From Corylus avellana (Eukaryota; Streptophyta; Magnoliopsida; Fagales; Betulaceae): 64,000 nucleotides of DNA. Below, piece after piece: positions 1-10,931 of this stretch; position 1 is the first letter of the stretch; the number at the start of each line of letters is the position of its first letter. Location: positions 3,527,021 to 3,591,020 of the forward strand of contig NC_081541.1 of NCBI RefSeq assembly GCF_901000735.1, given 5' to 3'. The translations under genes and the position numbers were made by a program. Under the pieces are notes generated by a model that was given only the letters and a program-made list of their open reading frames with translations, made no database searches and had not been told where the DNA came from.

Positions 1-458
1 ATTTTAATGCCAATGATATGAAAGTGTCAGGCTTTTTTTTTTTTTTTTTTTTTTAAATCCTAATAATGTTAGTGCTGATATCTCCATAACAAGATCTACT
101 ATTTCATATGAGTATATACTTTTAGTGTGGGACCATGATAGAATTCTGAATTAAGACAAGTTTTGGTTTATATTAGAATGTTTCTGTTGTCAGAGGTTGT
201 CAGGAGTTAGTGAAGTATGGCATTGTCAAAGGTAAGTTACATGTGGATTGCAACAAGTGTCCTTGAAGAGCCTTGTTCATGTTCTCCTGTATGGCTTGTC
301 ATGATCAACTTGTGAGCTCTTTTTATTGACCTGTCCACTAACCTAATATAGCCAACACAAATTAAAGGGGCACGTGGATTATCTCAATGTTGATGCTCCT
401 TTACTAGGATAGATAAGTCGCTTTTCTCAGACATCTATAAACAGTACTTCTTCATCAG

Positions 459-1875
459 GTGAAGCTGAAGCCATCCTTGCTAGAGCAAAAGCAACAGCTG
501 AAGGAATCGCCATGGTGTCACAGACCCTCAAGGAAAATGGAGGAGTAGAGGTGAGATCCTTCAATACTCTTGAGTGCACCTTCAGTATTCTAGACATTAT
601 ACATTGTGCATGTCTTTGTTCCATATAGAGGAAGCAGAATTTATAGATGTTTGGGAGTCCAAAATGGTGGTGCCCATTCCATTTGAGTTTGTATGTCATC
701 TGGTTTCCACTCTTAGGTGCTACTTCTGACAATGTGGGTATGGTAGGTTTGCACTTAGTTGTAGTCCAGTTGGTTACAATGCTTCATTTTGAATGTTTTA
801 AATGTCAGAGCAATCAATACATTGCACTGTTTGACCCCGTGAATGCATGATAGAGCTCTACAACTAGAAATCTCACACGTTTGGCTCATTGTGGTTTGGA
901 AGGCATGCTATTAGCACTTCGTTTCAGTGCACCTTTGCAATTTATAACCTTTTCATTTCAGGGCTTGTTTAGGCTTTGTTGACAAGTCTAAACATATCAA
1001 GGAAATCCTATATTTTTCGCTTTGCCCCTCATATGGAATATGCATCTGCATTCATTCTTCATAAAGCTGTACCTGTACCAGATGGACCAAATATGTAGTT
1101 TTCTGAATGAATGCTGCAAGCTATGAGCTGTCTACCTTGGTCTCGATGATGCTAGGATGTGCAAGAAATGATGTATGGTTGTTATTATAATGAGGTTCTA
1201 CATGCTACTTCCACTAAAAAACTTGAATATTGAGTTTAAAGGTGTACCCTCAAAAAATTGAATAAACGTTTGAATGGGCTGACTCTAGTTGAGCATAGAC
1301 ATGATTCATAAACAAAAGTGATGTTGTGTGGTGGTGCATAGCATTTGTACATTTACATGAAAATACATATTATTAGAAACATGAAAATATGTATTTACTA
1401 AGATTGTGTTTGGGAACTACTATTATGGTGTGGTTTGCAGGCGGCGAGTTTGAGAATTGCTGAGCAATATATTCAAGCCTTTAGTAATATTGCCAAGGAG
1501 GTAAAGAACAGACCTGTATATCGTTGTATGCAAAGTATATCTGTTGGTGCTCAATTGTTTTCACTAAACTCACTCTCTCTCTCTCTGCGTTCCTTTTTTC
1601 ATCAGGGCACAACAATGTTGCTTCCTAGTTCGGCTGCCAATCCTGCCAGCATGATGGCTCAAGCACTCACTATTTACAAAAGCCTGATTGGCAATGGTAC
1701 CGGTGATGGGTCTCATGCAACCTCTTCCCCTGCGTTAATGTTAGATGTAAAGGGCGATTCTTCGTCAGGAGAAACCGGGGTTGAGAGCCTCACTACTGCT
1801 AAAACAGCTGACAAAGGTCATCTTGGCAACAGCAAGCCAGGATTTTCACTTCAGAGCCCCAATGAAGGATTATAG
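459..1875 (+). CDS. Mitochondrial stomatin-like protein (SLP1/SLP2 type), 3' part only
   Basis: This is the C-terminal end of a stomatin/prohibitin (SPFH) family protein, a membrane scaffold of the mitochondrial inner membrane in plants. Three exons join in frame: 459-550 (GEAEAILARAKATAEG...), 1441-1500 (AASLRIAEQYIQAFSNIAKE) and 1606-1875, ending at TAG. All three have AG acceptors and the first two have GT donors. The order GEAEAILARA / AASLRIAEQYI / GTTMLLPSSAANPASM is the signature of plant SLPs (family knowledge). The SPFH domain and N-terminal targeting peptide lie upstream of base 1. The first exon could start at 431 instead, but 459 gives the split Gly codon expected in the family. 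The tail after residue IYKSL is Ser/Gly-rich and poorly conserved. The other introns are 890 bp and 105 bp. Product is confident, the 5' boundary less so. Confidence 0.85.
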
Positions 1876-3085
1876 AGTTGATCCTACCAAACTTATTCTG
1901 GAATTAAATCAAATTGTACTACACTGTGTTTTGTCAGTTTTGTGGTTCTCGCTCTAATTCTACTTGTAAGTTTCTCCATGATTGGAAGAGAGGAAAGCTG
2001 GTGATAATAGCAGCAGACTGATTTTAGGATGCTTATTCTTTTGGCAGAGCACTTGTCCACGTAGTATGGGCAGTTATAGGATGTTGTTTTCTTACCGGCA
2101 AAGTTAGACAAAGGAATCGAAAAAATTTCAGTCATTTTGCATTATATTCTATTGGTTTAGTTGTGAACATCTACGCTGATTTATTTTAGTTTACTTGCAT
2201 ATACTTTTTGTTTGATCTTTTATGTGCCATGTGACCTAAAATTATTAACAATTTATTACCAAAATTGCTAAATTGTTAGCAATTTGGGCAGTAATTATGA
2301 AAAAGCCTTCATGAAAATCACTTGTCCAAATACATTTTGGCCTATGCAGTCACTTAACCAGATAGGACCGGGTTGGCGGGTCTCGTATGACCATTTTAAA
2401 ATAGCTGGAGATTCCAATTGGGTTTAGGTTGTACAGGTACAGACTATTTGAGGCTGGCTTAGGTGATCTCCAATCAGTTCATAACTTCATGCGTGTGTAC
2501 CTGCGTAAGATTGTTTATTGATTTCAACAGTGGAATTTTTCTGTCTATCAACAGGACTGGGTTGACTCGGTCCATATTGTTTCATTGATTTCCCTGCGAT
2601 GTCCCCGCTTTGCGAAGAAATTCTGGGATCTATTTTTTGGGTCTACAAACTCTCTCACTCGAGGATGCAAAGGCAAAAAATAAAAACTTAGCGATCATTG
2701 AACTGACAACGAACGTCTGATATTAACTCGAACCAAATTCTTCCATTTGCCAGATTTTCTCATAAAAAAATCACCCGGGCCTTCCACCAAAGTTCATCCC
2801 ATTCAAATTCCATTCTTTTTTTTTTTTTTTGATAAGTAATCCCATTCAAATTCTTAAGGAGATTACAATCAGACTTCAGCATTTCTAATGAATGCAAAAC
2901 TCGTTTAGCTGGAAGTAGATGAATGAGCAGACTCCAAAGTTCAATCAAACTCATGGAGGAGGGGGGTTTAATATAGCTACATGTCCCAAGAAAGACAAAT
3001 TACAAACGTCACAATAAATAGGATATCAACAGAGTAGGCAATTGTTTAGATCTAGTCGTATTCGTATGACTAAAACTGCAGATCT
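1876..3085. other. Intergenic, no gene seen
   Basis: The 3' flank of the stomatin-like gene is AT-rich, with only short ORFs that lack any recognisable domain. It contains one small poly-T insertion with direct repeats (listed separately) and ends in a (TA)n run at about 3088-3104, where the duplicated block begins. Confidence 0.5.
2796..2853 (-). mobile_element. Severely 5'-truncated retroposon stub (poly-T) with 15-bp target-site duplication
   Basis: A 28-bp insert (2811-2838), consisting of a short leader, a T run and GATAAGTA, is bracketed by the perfect direct repeat ATCCCATTCAAATTC (2796-2810 and 2839-2853). Read on the minus strand this is TACTTATC followed by poly(A), which looks like the extreme 3' end of a LINE or SINE copied by target-primed reverse transcription. 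The family cannot be named from so few bases. Confidence 0.6.
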
Positions 3086-3959
3086 AAATATATATATATA
3101 TATAAACAAGGTCAACTTTCATGATCTCCACCTTAAAGTAAAATATTGAATGGACAAGAGACAATGCACATCCAACTTACTGCACCAAACGTACACCACA
3201 ATTCACAAAGGAAGAGACGATGCATTCAAGCTCAAGCTAAATTCTGATTCAGTACAAATGTTTAGACAAGTTCATATTGCATTATATATCTTCTACTTAC
3301 GATGCAAAGTATTTCAAGCTGGATTATTTTCTTTCTTCAAATTTTGACTACAAAATTGATAGCTTGTTCTTTTCTCCTCATTCATATCCCTTCTCCAGCT
3401 AGAGGGCAATTACCCTCATGAACAAACACAACAACTCATATGATAAACAGAGGACGGAGGATCAGGTGGCAGGCGCATGAAATGTATTTATCTATAAATA
3501 ATAGTTTCAAAGAACATACTATACTAGAAATGTGTATAAAAATGCATAAACAAAATCTGAAAGTCGACACACACACACAATTATACTATGAAGAGCATCA
3601 TCCTAGAAGGAGCTAAGAAGATACGGGGTGAATTATCTAGAACTCTTCACCATACAGAAAAGAAAAACGTAATGATAACTCCAATAACTCGTACAAATTG
3701 AACAAGAATGAAAAACAAAATCAAACCCACAACACAAACACAAAGAAAAGAATGGAAGCTTATACATATAACAAAAAGAATAGGAGGAAAATACAATCCC
3801 TATCCGTATATATTCGTCTCTTACGTACACAAGAAAGAAATGCACTGCCGCTCTCTCTCACACACGCACCCAAATTCTCAGAAAAAAATCTTAAACAAAA
3901 AAAATAAAAAAACTGACCAATCAATCAATGATATGAACCCCAGAGAATTCCCAAGCCCA

Positions 3960-4358
3960 TCAGAGAAGCCCAAACAAGACGGAGAAGCCGAGCACGATGA
4001 GCCAGACGATGTGGACAAGAAGGAGGGCCTGGCCCGAGACAGGGCCCTGCTCGCCACTGCCATTGCCGACCTCGCAGTGACCCATCTTGGCGACCGTGGT
4101 GCCGGAGCAGGCGGCGTCGGGACAGCCACACCAGTAGGTCATGCCGTCGGTGCCGCAGACCGGGTTGGGCCGGAAACAGTTCACGGGGCAGGACGCGGGC
4201 TTGGTCTGGATGCAGTCATCGTAGTTTTTTTCTAAGGATCCAACAACCGAGGCTATGTAGTCTGATCGGACGGTGGGGATGGTGCTAACGGCGAAGATTA
4301 TGGCGATGGTGATGATGATGAGGAAAGAGCATGTTGGTTTGGGGAATTGGGGGCTCAT
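3960..4358 (-). CDS. Kazal-type serine protease inhibitor family protein, predicted GPI-anchored (copy A)
   Basis: A single-exon protein of 132 aa starting with ATG at 4358. Residues about 8-32 are a hydrophobic signal peptide (FLIIITIAIIFAV...). Residues about 49-97 carry eight cysteines, including the Kazal-like core NPVCGTDGMTYWCGCPDAAC. The last ~24 residues are hydrophobic after a Gly/Ser-rich spacer, which is typical of a GPI-anchor signal. Plant members of this family are small secreted or surface proteins; the target protease is unknown. It is divergent with TRM112, with 835 bp between the start codons. The predicted protein is identical to copy B (17040-17438), while neighbouring genes differ. 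The long ORFs on the opposite strand across it are shadows. Confidence 0.85.
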   Translation of the reverse strand: MSPQFPKPTCSFLIIITIAIIFAVSTIPTVRSDYIASVVGSLEKNYDDCIQTKPASCPVNCFRPNPVCGTDGMTYWCGCPDAACSGTTVAKMGHCEVGNGSGEQGPVSGQALLLVHIVWLIVLGFSVLFGLL

Positions 4359-5193
4359 GGTGGTTGCCTATTCGCAAAGGCGAGAACTTTTAGAAATCGC
4401 CCAGACGCTTCGGCTTTGAAAGAAAATCCCCAATTCGTACCCTTATTGAAGCAATTAGGGTTTGGGAATTGGGGAACGAAGCACGGAAGAAGGAATTCAG
4501 CAAGAAAGGGGATTTTGATTTTGTGAGGAAAGAATCTCGGTCGTCCAAAGAAGGAAAGGTGTTCTTTCCGTCACACGCTTGGCATCTTTCTTTGGTTAAC
4601 CGCTGTACAGTTGGGCTTTTATTTTTTATGTTTTTTATTTTTTTGTGTGTATTGGTTGAGGTTTGTTTGCTTTCTTCATCAACTTTGTTTGAAAAAATAA
4701 GAGCTCTTTTGCAAAGTGATGAGAGGAAAGTCCTTTGGAGACCCACTGAGAACCCAAACAGCCTACCAACCCAATAAAAAAGAAGGTGGGCCATGAGTAT
4801 TGAGGCCTCATTAAGCCCAAACCCAATCCGAGACCATCACTCAATTGGGCTCGTCTTGTTAGGCAATAAGCCGCAATACAACAAAAAGATACCGGGTTTC
4901 GGAAGCGTCCGCATGCATGAGTTACAGGACCGGAATTACTGCATTTTGTCCGAAATCCGACCGATAACCGTCGGGTGAGCCGAACCCGGACCGATTTGGG
5001 AATCTCGTCGAATTGATTTGTTTTAGGTAATGTAATATGACCAATTTTTGTTTTACGTATTTTGGATATTAATTTCAGTTAATTTCTATTGGATTGATGT
5101 GAATTGAAGGAAATTGGAGATTAGGGTTTTGGATAGTCCTATTGTGAATTTGAGGTTCTGATTTACACGTTTTAATGTTCAATGAATTGTTAG
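4359..5193. promoter_or_regulatory. Bidirectional promoter between Kazal gene and TRM112 (copy A)
   Basis: The intergenic region has four site II type motifs: TGGGCT at 4612-4617, TGGGCC at 4787-4792, AGCCCA at 4814-4819 and TGGGCT at 4846-4851. It also has two telo-box sequences (TTAGGGTTT, reverse complement of AAACCCTAA) at 4455-4463 and 5121-5129. In plants this combination is common upstream of translation and cell-growth genes, which suits TRM112. The assignment to either gene is inference. The same motifs are present in copy B 13080 bp downstream (17439-18273). Confidence 0.6.
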
Positions 5194-5541
5194 ATGAAGC
5201 TGCTAACTCACAACATGCTCTCCTCGAACATCAAAGGCGTGGCCAACGGCTTCCCTCTCCGCATTGAGGTGGAGAAGGCAACAGAGAAGCAAGTGGAGTT
5301 AAACGCCGGCTTCCTCCGAAACGTGTTCCCCATGATCGAGTGGAAGGCCCTTGTAGATGCTGCCCAGCTCCCTGAGGTGGCCGACTCGTCCATGCTCGAC
5401 TCCGACTTCTTGAACAAGTTCCACCACGCCCTTCTAGAGCTCCACCTTGAGAAGGACGCGCTCGTTTGTCCCGAGACCGCTCGGCGCTTCCCGGTCAGTC
5501 AAGGAACTCCCAATATGCTGCTTCTTGAAGACGAGGTCTGA
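5194..5541 (+). CDS. TRM112: Multifunctional methyltransferase subunit TRM112 homolog (copy A), shortened
   Basis: An intronless 115-aa protein beginning MKLLTHNMLSSNIKG and ending LLLEDEV. TRM112 is the small zinc-binding-fold activator of several methyltransferases that act on tRNA, rRNA and release factors. The plant protein (SMO2 in Arabidopsis) influences cell proliferation (family knowledge). The N-terminal LLTHNML and the C-terminal CPET...FPVSQG..NMLL blocks are clear. Compared with the usual plant length of about 124 aa, roughly seven residues are missing after ALVDAA, where the family has a segment containing MGY. The usual CPETGR is CPETAR. Copy B (18274-18624) shares both oddities but has one more residue (an Asn near residue 70) and four substitutions. 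Whether either copy is the main functional TRM112 cannot be told here. Confidence 0.85.
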   Translation: MKLLTHNMLSSNIKGVANGFPLRIEVEKATEKQVELNAGFLRNVFPMIEWKALVDAAQLPEVADSSMLDSDFLNKFHHALLELHLEKDALVCPETARRFPVSQGTPNMLLLEDEV

Positions 5542-5863
5542 ATCTGATAAGGTTACTTAATTAAGAGACTTTTGTTTCCTCTTCGTGGTTGTTTTCTGAT
5601 ACGGCTTTTGGCTACACAGACATGATATCCTATATAAGGGGCATCAAAACCATGTCTACTTGTGACTTTATTTGATCACAAAGATAATAGGAATGGTAGT
5701 AATAATAACAGTAATATATAAAATCACAATGTATATCTCTTGCAGATTCAGAACAGTTGCGATTACATGCATACAACCGAAATTGATATCCAGAATGTGA
5801 AATACCCTACCTATAGTTTTTACCATGCAGATGAGCATCATCTTGATCATTAGAAAATTACCT

Positions 5864-6500
5864 GATTAGCAATTTCCCTATCAATATCTTCTTTCTACAA
5901 TGTCTCATGGTCAGGAGCTGTCTAGTCTTCTGCTTATGGTTTTCAACCTGCTGTTGTAATTTTTGAAAGATATCTTGAGGAAGCAATTCTACTTGATTAG
6001 CAATTTTCCCATCGATATCTTCTTCCTACCATGCCTCATGGTCAGGATCTGTCTAATCTTCTGCTTATGGTCTAATTTTGTATATGGTTTTCAACTTGCT
6101 GTTGAAATATTTGAAAGATATCTCGAGGAAGCAATTCTTCTTGATTGGCAATTTCCATGTCGATATCTTCTTTCTACCATGCCTCATGGTCAGAATCTTT
6201 TTAATTCTCAGCTTATGGCTTTTTCAACCTGCTGTTGAAATTTTTAAAAGATCTCTCGAGGAAGCAATTATACTTGATTAGCAATTTTCCTGCCGATATC
6301 TTCTTTCTACCATGCCTCATGGTCAGGATCTGTCTAATTTCTCTGCTTATGGTTTTCAACTTGCTGTTGAATTTAGGGCGAACAATCTCTCGAGGAAGAA
6401 ATTATACTTGATTAGCAATTTCCCCATTGATATCTTCTTTCTACCATGCCTCATGGTCAGGATCTCTCTAATTCTCTGCTTATAGTCTAATTCTACGTCT
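5864..6500. repeat. ~131-bp tandem repeat, five units (copy A)
   Basis: Units start with GATTAGCAATTT-like sequence at 5864, 5995, 6143, 6276 and 6410, giving spacings of 131, 148, 133 and 134 bp. Unit 2 carries an extra ~17 bp. Each unit has a small palindrome (ACCATG CCT CATGGT, except the first unit, which is mutated) and a CTCGAGGAAGCAATT-like block. The array sits between the TRM112 3' end and the pararetrovirus remnant and is present again at 18947-19583. Confidence 0.85.
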
Positions 6501-6514
6501 AATTCTTTCTACCA

Positions 6515-7265
6515 TGCCTCATGGTTTTCAATATTCCCTCAAATTGTTCATCAAAATTAACAAACCAAGAGTGGTCAAATTTGGGTGTCTGGAATAACAT
6601 GAATTTTAAACTAGGCTTCAATATAATCAAAGTAGTAAAGGGAATATCAATATTGGAGAGTTTTCTAAGCTTGGAAGGGTGGTCACCCCAATCTTTTTCA
6701 GAAATAATTTTATCAAAATAGACACTATGATAAAGAAGCTTTAGAACTAGTCTGCAACAAAATATTGGTATAATAGGAGAGATCTTTCAAAAGATGTTCA
6801 GAAGCCCAATGAAAGCGAGAAGGGAAATAGGAAACTGCTAATTGGGATGGGTCCTTACTAGAAGCACAATTAATCTCAACAAAAAAATAGGTGTTGGAAA
6901 TGGGGAACACGAACATAGGCGGATGCTTGCTCGTGTTTAATAAATGGGGTTCTGGGGCATCAGTTTCAACAATTTCAAAGGCATTAGTTTCAACAATTTT
7001 GAAAACATTATCAATGGAAATACCTAAACAGGGAAGAGTTTTAATCTCCTTGACTAATGAAGTATGAATATCAGTCCAAGGAGGAGGATTACTTTGCAAC
7101 CTAGGGTTTGCAATATTTCCTCAAATCTTTGTAGAAGTCAGCAATGTAATTTAATGACCCGAAAAATCTTTGGAGTTGAGTTTTATCGGAGATAACATCA
7201 GAAAATTTATCAGCAAATTGAATAACTCTATCAATGGGACGGACTTGTCCTTAAGAAATCAGGCT
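6515..7265 (-). mobile_element. Endogenous pararetrovirus (Caulimoviridae-like) remnant, degenerate (copy A)
   Basis: On the minus strand, translation in shifting frames gives blocks that resemble caulimovirid polyproteins. Near 7130-7260 there is the end of a reverse transcriptase thumb region (QFADKFSDVISDKTQLQRFF, then GSLNYIADFY). It is followed by NPPPWTDIH and LPCLGI...KIVETDA, as at the RT to RNase H transition. After a break, a second stretch (about 6520-6720, FDKIISEKDWGDHPSKL) may come from another part of the polyprotein (low confidence). Stops and frame changes separate the blocks, so it is a dead fossil. It lies just downstream of the NAC stop codon and next to the tandem array. 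Assignment is by motif memory, not by search. Confidence 0.55.
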
Positions 7266-7323
7266 TATACTGGCTATGTCTTATATTCATTACTATCCTA
7301 TCCTATCAAAGATGGGCTCTTTG

Positions 7324-9825
7324 TTAATGTGTTTTCGTGAGTGTTTTATGTTTCCAGGTCTCACCGTCAAAATCGAGATTCTTTTGACTGCTGGCATAGT
7401 TATGAAAGTACTCATCTCGATCGCAGAACTGAGAGATATAGGCAGCTCCATCATTTGTGCCATATTGAAAACACACCACACCATGATTGTTGTTTAAGTC
7501 ATTGGTGACAGGGTCAGACATGCAAAAAGGACCCAACTCATTTTGTATCTGCGAGTGTAACGGGGAGAGCAAGCTCCAATCTAGTGGCTCTGGTGGGACG
7601 TAGGACATATTCGAGTCTACCTCCACCTGCAAATCAACCTGATGTTAGAAACATGAACAAACGAGAGAGATAGTTACTTAACTGCGTTTGGAAGATACGA
7701 GTTTATTCTTTTGAGCAGGAATTCAGTGTCTTTCTCACCTCGCCCGCCGTTGCTTCGGCCACTGGATTTTTTGCAGTGTACTTAAACTTTGCTTCTTCTT
7801 CAGGAGAAGATTTGAGGAGTGAAGTTAAGGGGGTCAAAGGGTTGTAATCTAGTGGATTTTGCAGCATTTGTAGTTCTTCCTCCACTTGCAGATCAACCTG
7901 ATAAAAGAAACATGAACGAACAAGATTAGTATTTAATTAATTTAACAACTGTTTCAATCTGAAACTCAATTCCTTTCTCACCTCAGTATCTGTAACTTGT
8001 GCCACTTGATTCTCTGCAGCGGAAGCATTAAAATTGTTGTCACCACCCTCAACAGGTGCTCTAGTGTCAGATTCGGTTCTATCAGAATCTTCAGTATCAA
8101 AACACTCATCAATTGTTCGATAATCTTCAGCTTGCTCCGAAGCCACTGCTAGTTTCGACTTTGCTTCTTCAAGAGAAGATTTGGACGAGGTAGGAGATGA
8201 AACGGCAGATCCAGGTTTATTCAATTTTGGTCCTTTGACACTCTTTTTATGTTTATCGAATAAACGACAGAGGACAAAGGTGTTCTGCATAAAGTTAATC
8301 AACAGAGTGAATCCTTGTTAAGAAAACATGACAAAAGACGAGAGATAGAAAACCAACCTGACCGGGGTTTGTGCCGGGGGCTTTGTGGTACTCGTGCATT
8401 ACCCAATCGGTCTTTTCGCCCGTTGGCATACGGCCTTTATAGAATACCAGAACCTTTTTCTTTCCGATCAAGCTTGCTTCAGACTTGATTTCCCGATCCT
8501 TACCGGTCACTTTCCAGTACCCAGCATTGGTTGCCCTGTTCAACCGATTCCCATTCTGATGCTTCAGGTCCTGTGGTGAGAAGAAGAACCACTCTAGATC
8601 CTTCGTCTTTATGCCGGATAAATCTACACTCAAAAGAAACCAAACCCGGCACTATTTTTTGAGAGCACATCATATATATATATATATATCCGAATTACTC
8701 TCAATGGTGTCTTAATATTGCAACATGTGGCGTAAATTTTTTTTTTTAAAGGATAAACCAATTTTTTAAGACATAATTTTTGAACCAATTTTTAAGAGTA
8801 AACCGATCATTAAATTATTTTAATTAAAGGCATTTAATTATATTTCAATAATTTTTCTTCTATGTGATTTCATTAATTTAAACATTTAATACACAATAAG
8901 TATTATTAATATCCAAATCAAATAAGGAAATAAATAATACAAATTAAATTATTATTTATTAATACTTTTAGTCACTCTAATATTTTTCATTCAAAATTAG
9001 AAAATGTTAGAGAAGGCGATTTTTTTTTTTTCTTTTCGACATGCACTTAATAATAAATAATTTATAAAATAAGAATTATTTTTTTCTAAATAATAAGTCA
9101 TTGAAAAATAATTTGATTAATAATAGATTATCTACAAAATAATAAGGCTTACAAAATAAAGATATCTCAATTATTTTGGAATTTTTTTTTTCTCTCTCTC
9201 AACTCTTCAAATATAACAACCTAAAATCTGAAGTAATTATTTTTCTTAATCTTCAATGTGTATGTTTTTTATTTGAGAAAAAACTACAACTTCAAGAATT
9301 AAATTATTATTATTATTATTATTATTATTTTTTTTTTCACTCTTCAACAAGAATGACACAACTCTCTCAAAATAATTATAATTGAGAATTAACTGTATTT
9401 GTAGTTTTTTTTTTTTTTTTTTTTTTCTTCAGTTTGATCTTTGATGAAAATTGTAACTTTTGAATTAAGATAATAAATTGTTTGAATTTTTAGTGGGCTA
9501 ATGGAAGATTATAGTGTGTTTATTTGATTTTTGTGCAAACATTTTCCTACTTTTTCACCACAAAGTATTACAAAAGATCACAAACTTTTGCAGTGAAGTA
9601 AAAAAGAAAGGAAAATAAAAAGGAGTCTGGGTGTGTGATAGAAAGAAGAAGAAGAAGACTACCTGGCAAATCCCAGGGTTCCCATTTAAAGAAGTGGACT
9701 TCGGGAATAAAGTAAACTTGTTCATCATTCCCGTTGATCTTTGGCCTCAAGAAGCAGTTGATGAGCTCCTCCTCCGTCGGACTAAACCTGAACCCCGGTG
9801 GCAGATTCAAAGACAACACGCCCAT
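7324..9825 (-). CDS. NAC-domain transcription factor (copy A), five exons
   Basis: Predicted 401 aa. Exons in transcript order: 9825-9663, 8623-8358, 8284-7982, 7897-7739, 7638-7324; all junctions are GT..AG and phases match. The NAC DNA-binding domain occupies residues about 7-160 with subdomains A ([19 protein letters not shown]), B ([14 protein letters not shown]), C ([20 protein letters not shown]), D (WVMHEY) and E ([11 protein letters not shown]). Resemblance is to the NTL9/CBNAC-type group, but no C-terminal membrane helix is seen, so a soluble nuclear regulator is expected. The start is ATG at 9825; the reading frame is open a little further upstream but has no ATG there. The acidic Ser/Glu-rich C-terminal half probably activates transcription. 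Exons 4 and 5 both begin VDLQVE and look duplicated. Intron 1 is about 1 kb, extremely AT-rich, with (ATT)n and poly-T runs. Confidence 0.85.
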
Positions 9826-10722
9826 CACGCGCGCACACAAACTCTCTTCTTTTTTTTTTTTCTTTTTTTTTTAAAAAAAAAAAATTCAATGCGGAAAAAA
9901 AAGGGAATGCACACAAAATATCTTCTTTTTTTTTTTCTCAGTAAAACAAGGGATGAGGCGATGAGGGAATGAGGAGGTGTTTAGTTTAGTTGGTATGAGC
10001 AAAAGAGAGTGAGGAAGAAAGCAGAGAAAGCGCGATGGACAGACAGCAAGCAGTTGATCCCTCTTATTTTATATGAAAAAATAAAAAAAAAGTTGGTCCC
10101 ACACTCCTACTATAACTTCTTAGAGAAGTTTGCATTTCTATCTTCTTTGGGAAGCTTGTTCTTATGAGACTTATTTCAACTCAAAAAAATTTCAACTTTA
10201 TTCAAATATTTTTTTAACCAAACTAATAAAAATTATTAATAAAAAAAATTGAAAAATTATATATATATATGTTAGGGTGACTCAGCCACTCTTATGAACC
10301 CTAAGTGATTTTTCCCATACCGCGCATGTTATAAAGGTTGGCTGAACCACTCTCAAAATCGCCAAGCCACCTCAAAATTTGTTTTGGTTAATATTATTTT
10401 TTGTAATATAATTTTTTTATAATTATATTTATTCTTATTTAAACTACTCAAACATAATCTCAATTTTTTTTTCTTAATATTTAAGATTTTGAGTTGACTT
10501 CAAATTGGTCCTTTGAACTCTAAATTTGGTGAATTGACCCCTTAAGTATTCAATTTTTATTTATTTATTATTATTATTATTTTTTTTAATTTTATGAAGA
10601 GAGCATTTGGAGTTTTATTCCAATCGATTCTTGGGAGAAGTGCAATCTTATATACTAGACAATTATTAGGCCAAGTTAGATGTGGGAAATAATCATAAAA
10701 AATCATTATATATGCAAGATTT
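9826..10722. other. NAC upstream region, copy A
   Basis: Contains pyrimidine and poly-A/T runs immediately upstream of the NAC ATG (9847-9885), then AT-rich sequence with a short (TA)n at about 10260. No other gene is seen. The sequence stops at the gap. Confidence 0.5.
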
Positions 10723-10822
10723 NNNNNNNNNNNNNNNNNNNNNNNNNNNNNNNNNNNNNNNNNNNNNNNNNNNNNNNNNNNNNNNNNNNNNNNNNNNNNN
10801 NNNNNNNNNNNNNNNNNNNNNN
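10723..10822. other. Assembly gap (100 N)
   Basis: Exactly 100 N, the conventional size for a gap of unknown length. It falls precisely where copy A of the duplicated block ends, while copy B continues past the homologous position (23779). Confidence 1.
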
Positions 10823-10835
10823 TTTATTAACTGAG

Positions 10836-10922
10836 ATATCTAGTTAGTTATATTGGAAGGGTATTTTTGTCTTCCAAAGGTGAAAAGACAAAAATACCCC
10901 TCCAATATAACTAACTAGATAT
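10836..10922. repeat. Foldback element, 38-bp arms
   Basis: Arms 10836-10873 and 10885-10922 are reverse complements with one mismatch, separated by an 11-bp loop. Arm core: ACTAACTAGATAT at the right end. The transcript would form a near-perfect hairpin, so it could be a MITE or a small-RNA precursor-like structure. Confidence 0.75.
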
Positions 10923-10931
10923 ATTTGAAAC

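Larger units (their letters stand above)
3086..10722. repeat. Segmental duplication, copy A (Kazal - TRM112 - tandem repeat - pararetrovirus remnant - NAC)
   Basis: About 7.6 kb that recurs in the same orientation at about 16166-23778. The offset is 13080 bp at the start, 13083 after a 3-bp insertion in TRM112, 13071 after an indel in the NAC intron and 13056 at the end. The left edge is a (TA)n tract next to AAACAAGGT. The right edge is not a natural boundary: copy A runs straight into the N gap at 10723. Substitutions are unevenly spread: about three in the first 2 kb, eight in and just after the 350-bp TRM112 gene, and few near the NAC first exon. Confidence 0.95.

Noticed and set aside
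3708..4235. 175-codon plus-strand frame over the Kazal gene (and its copy at 16788)
   Set aside because: Antisense to a protein with a signal peptide, conserved cysteines and a GPI-like tail.
5864..6500. CRISPR-like array
   Set aside because: Plant nuclear DNA with contiguous ~131-bp degenerate units and no unique spacers; an ordinary tandem repeat.
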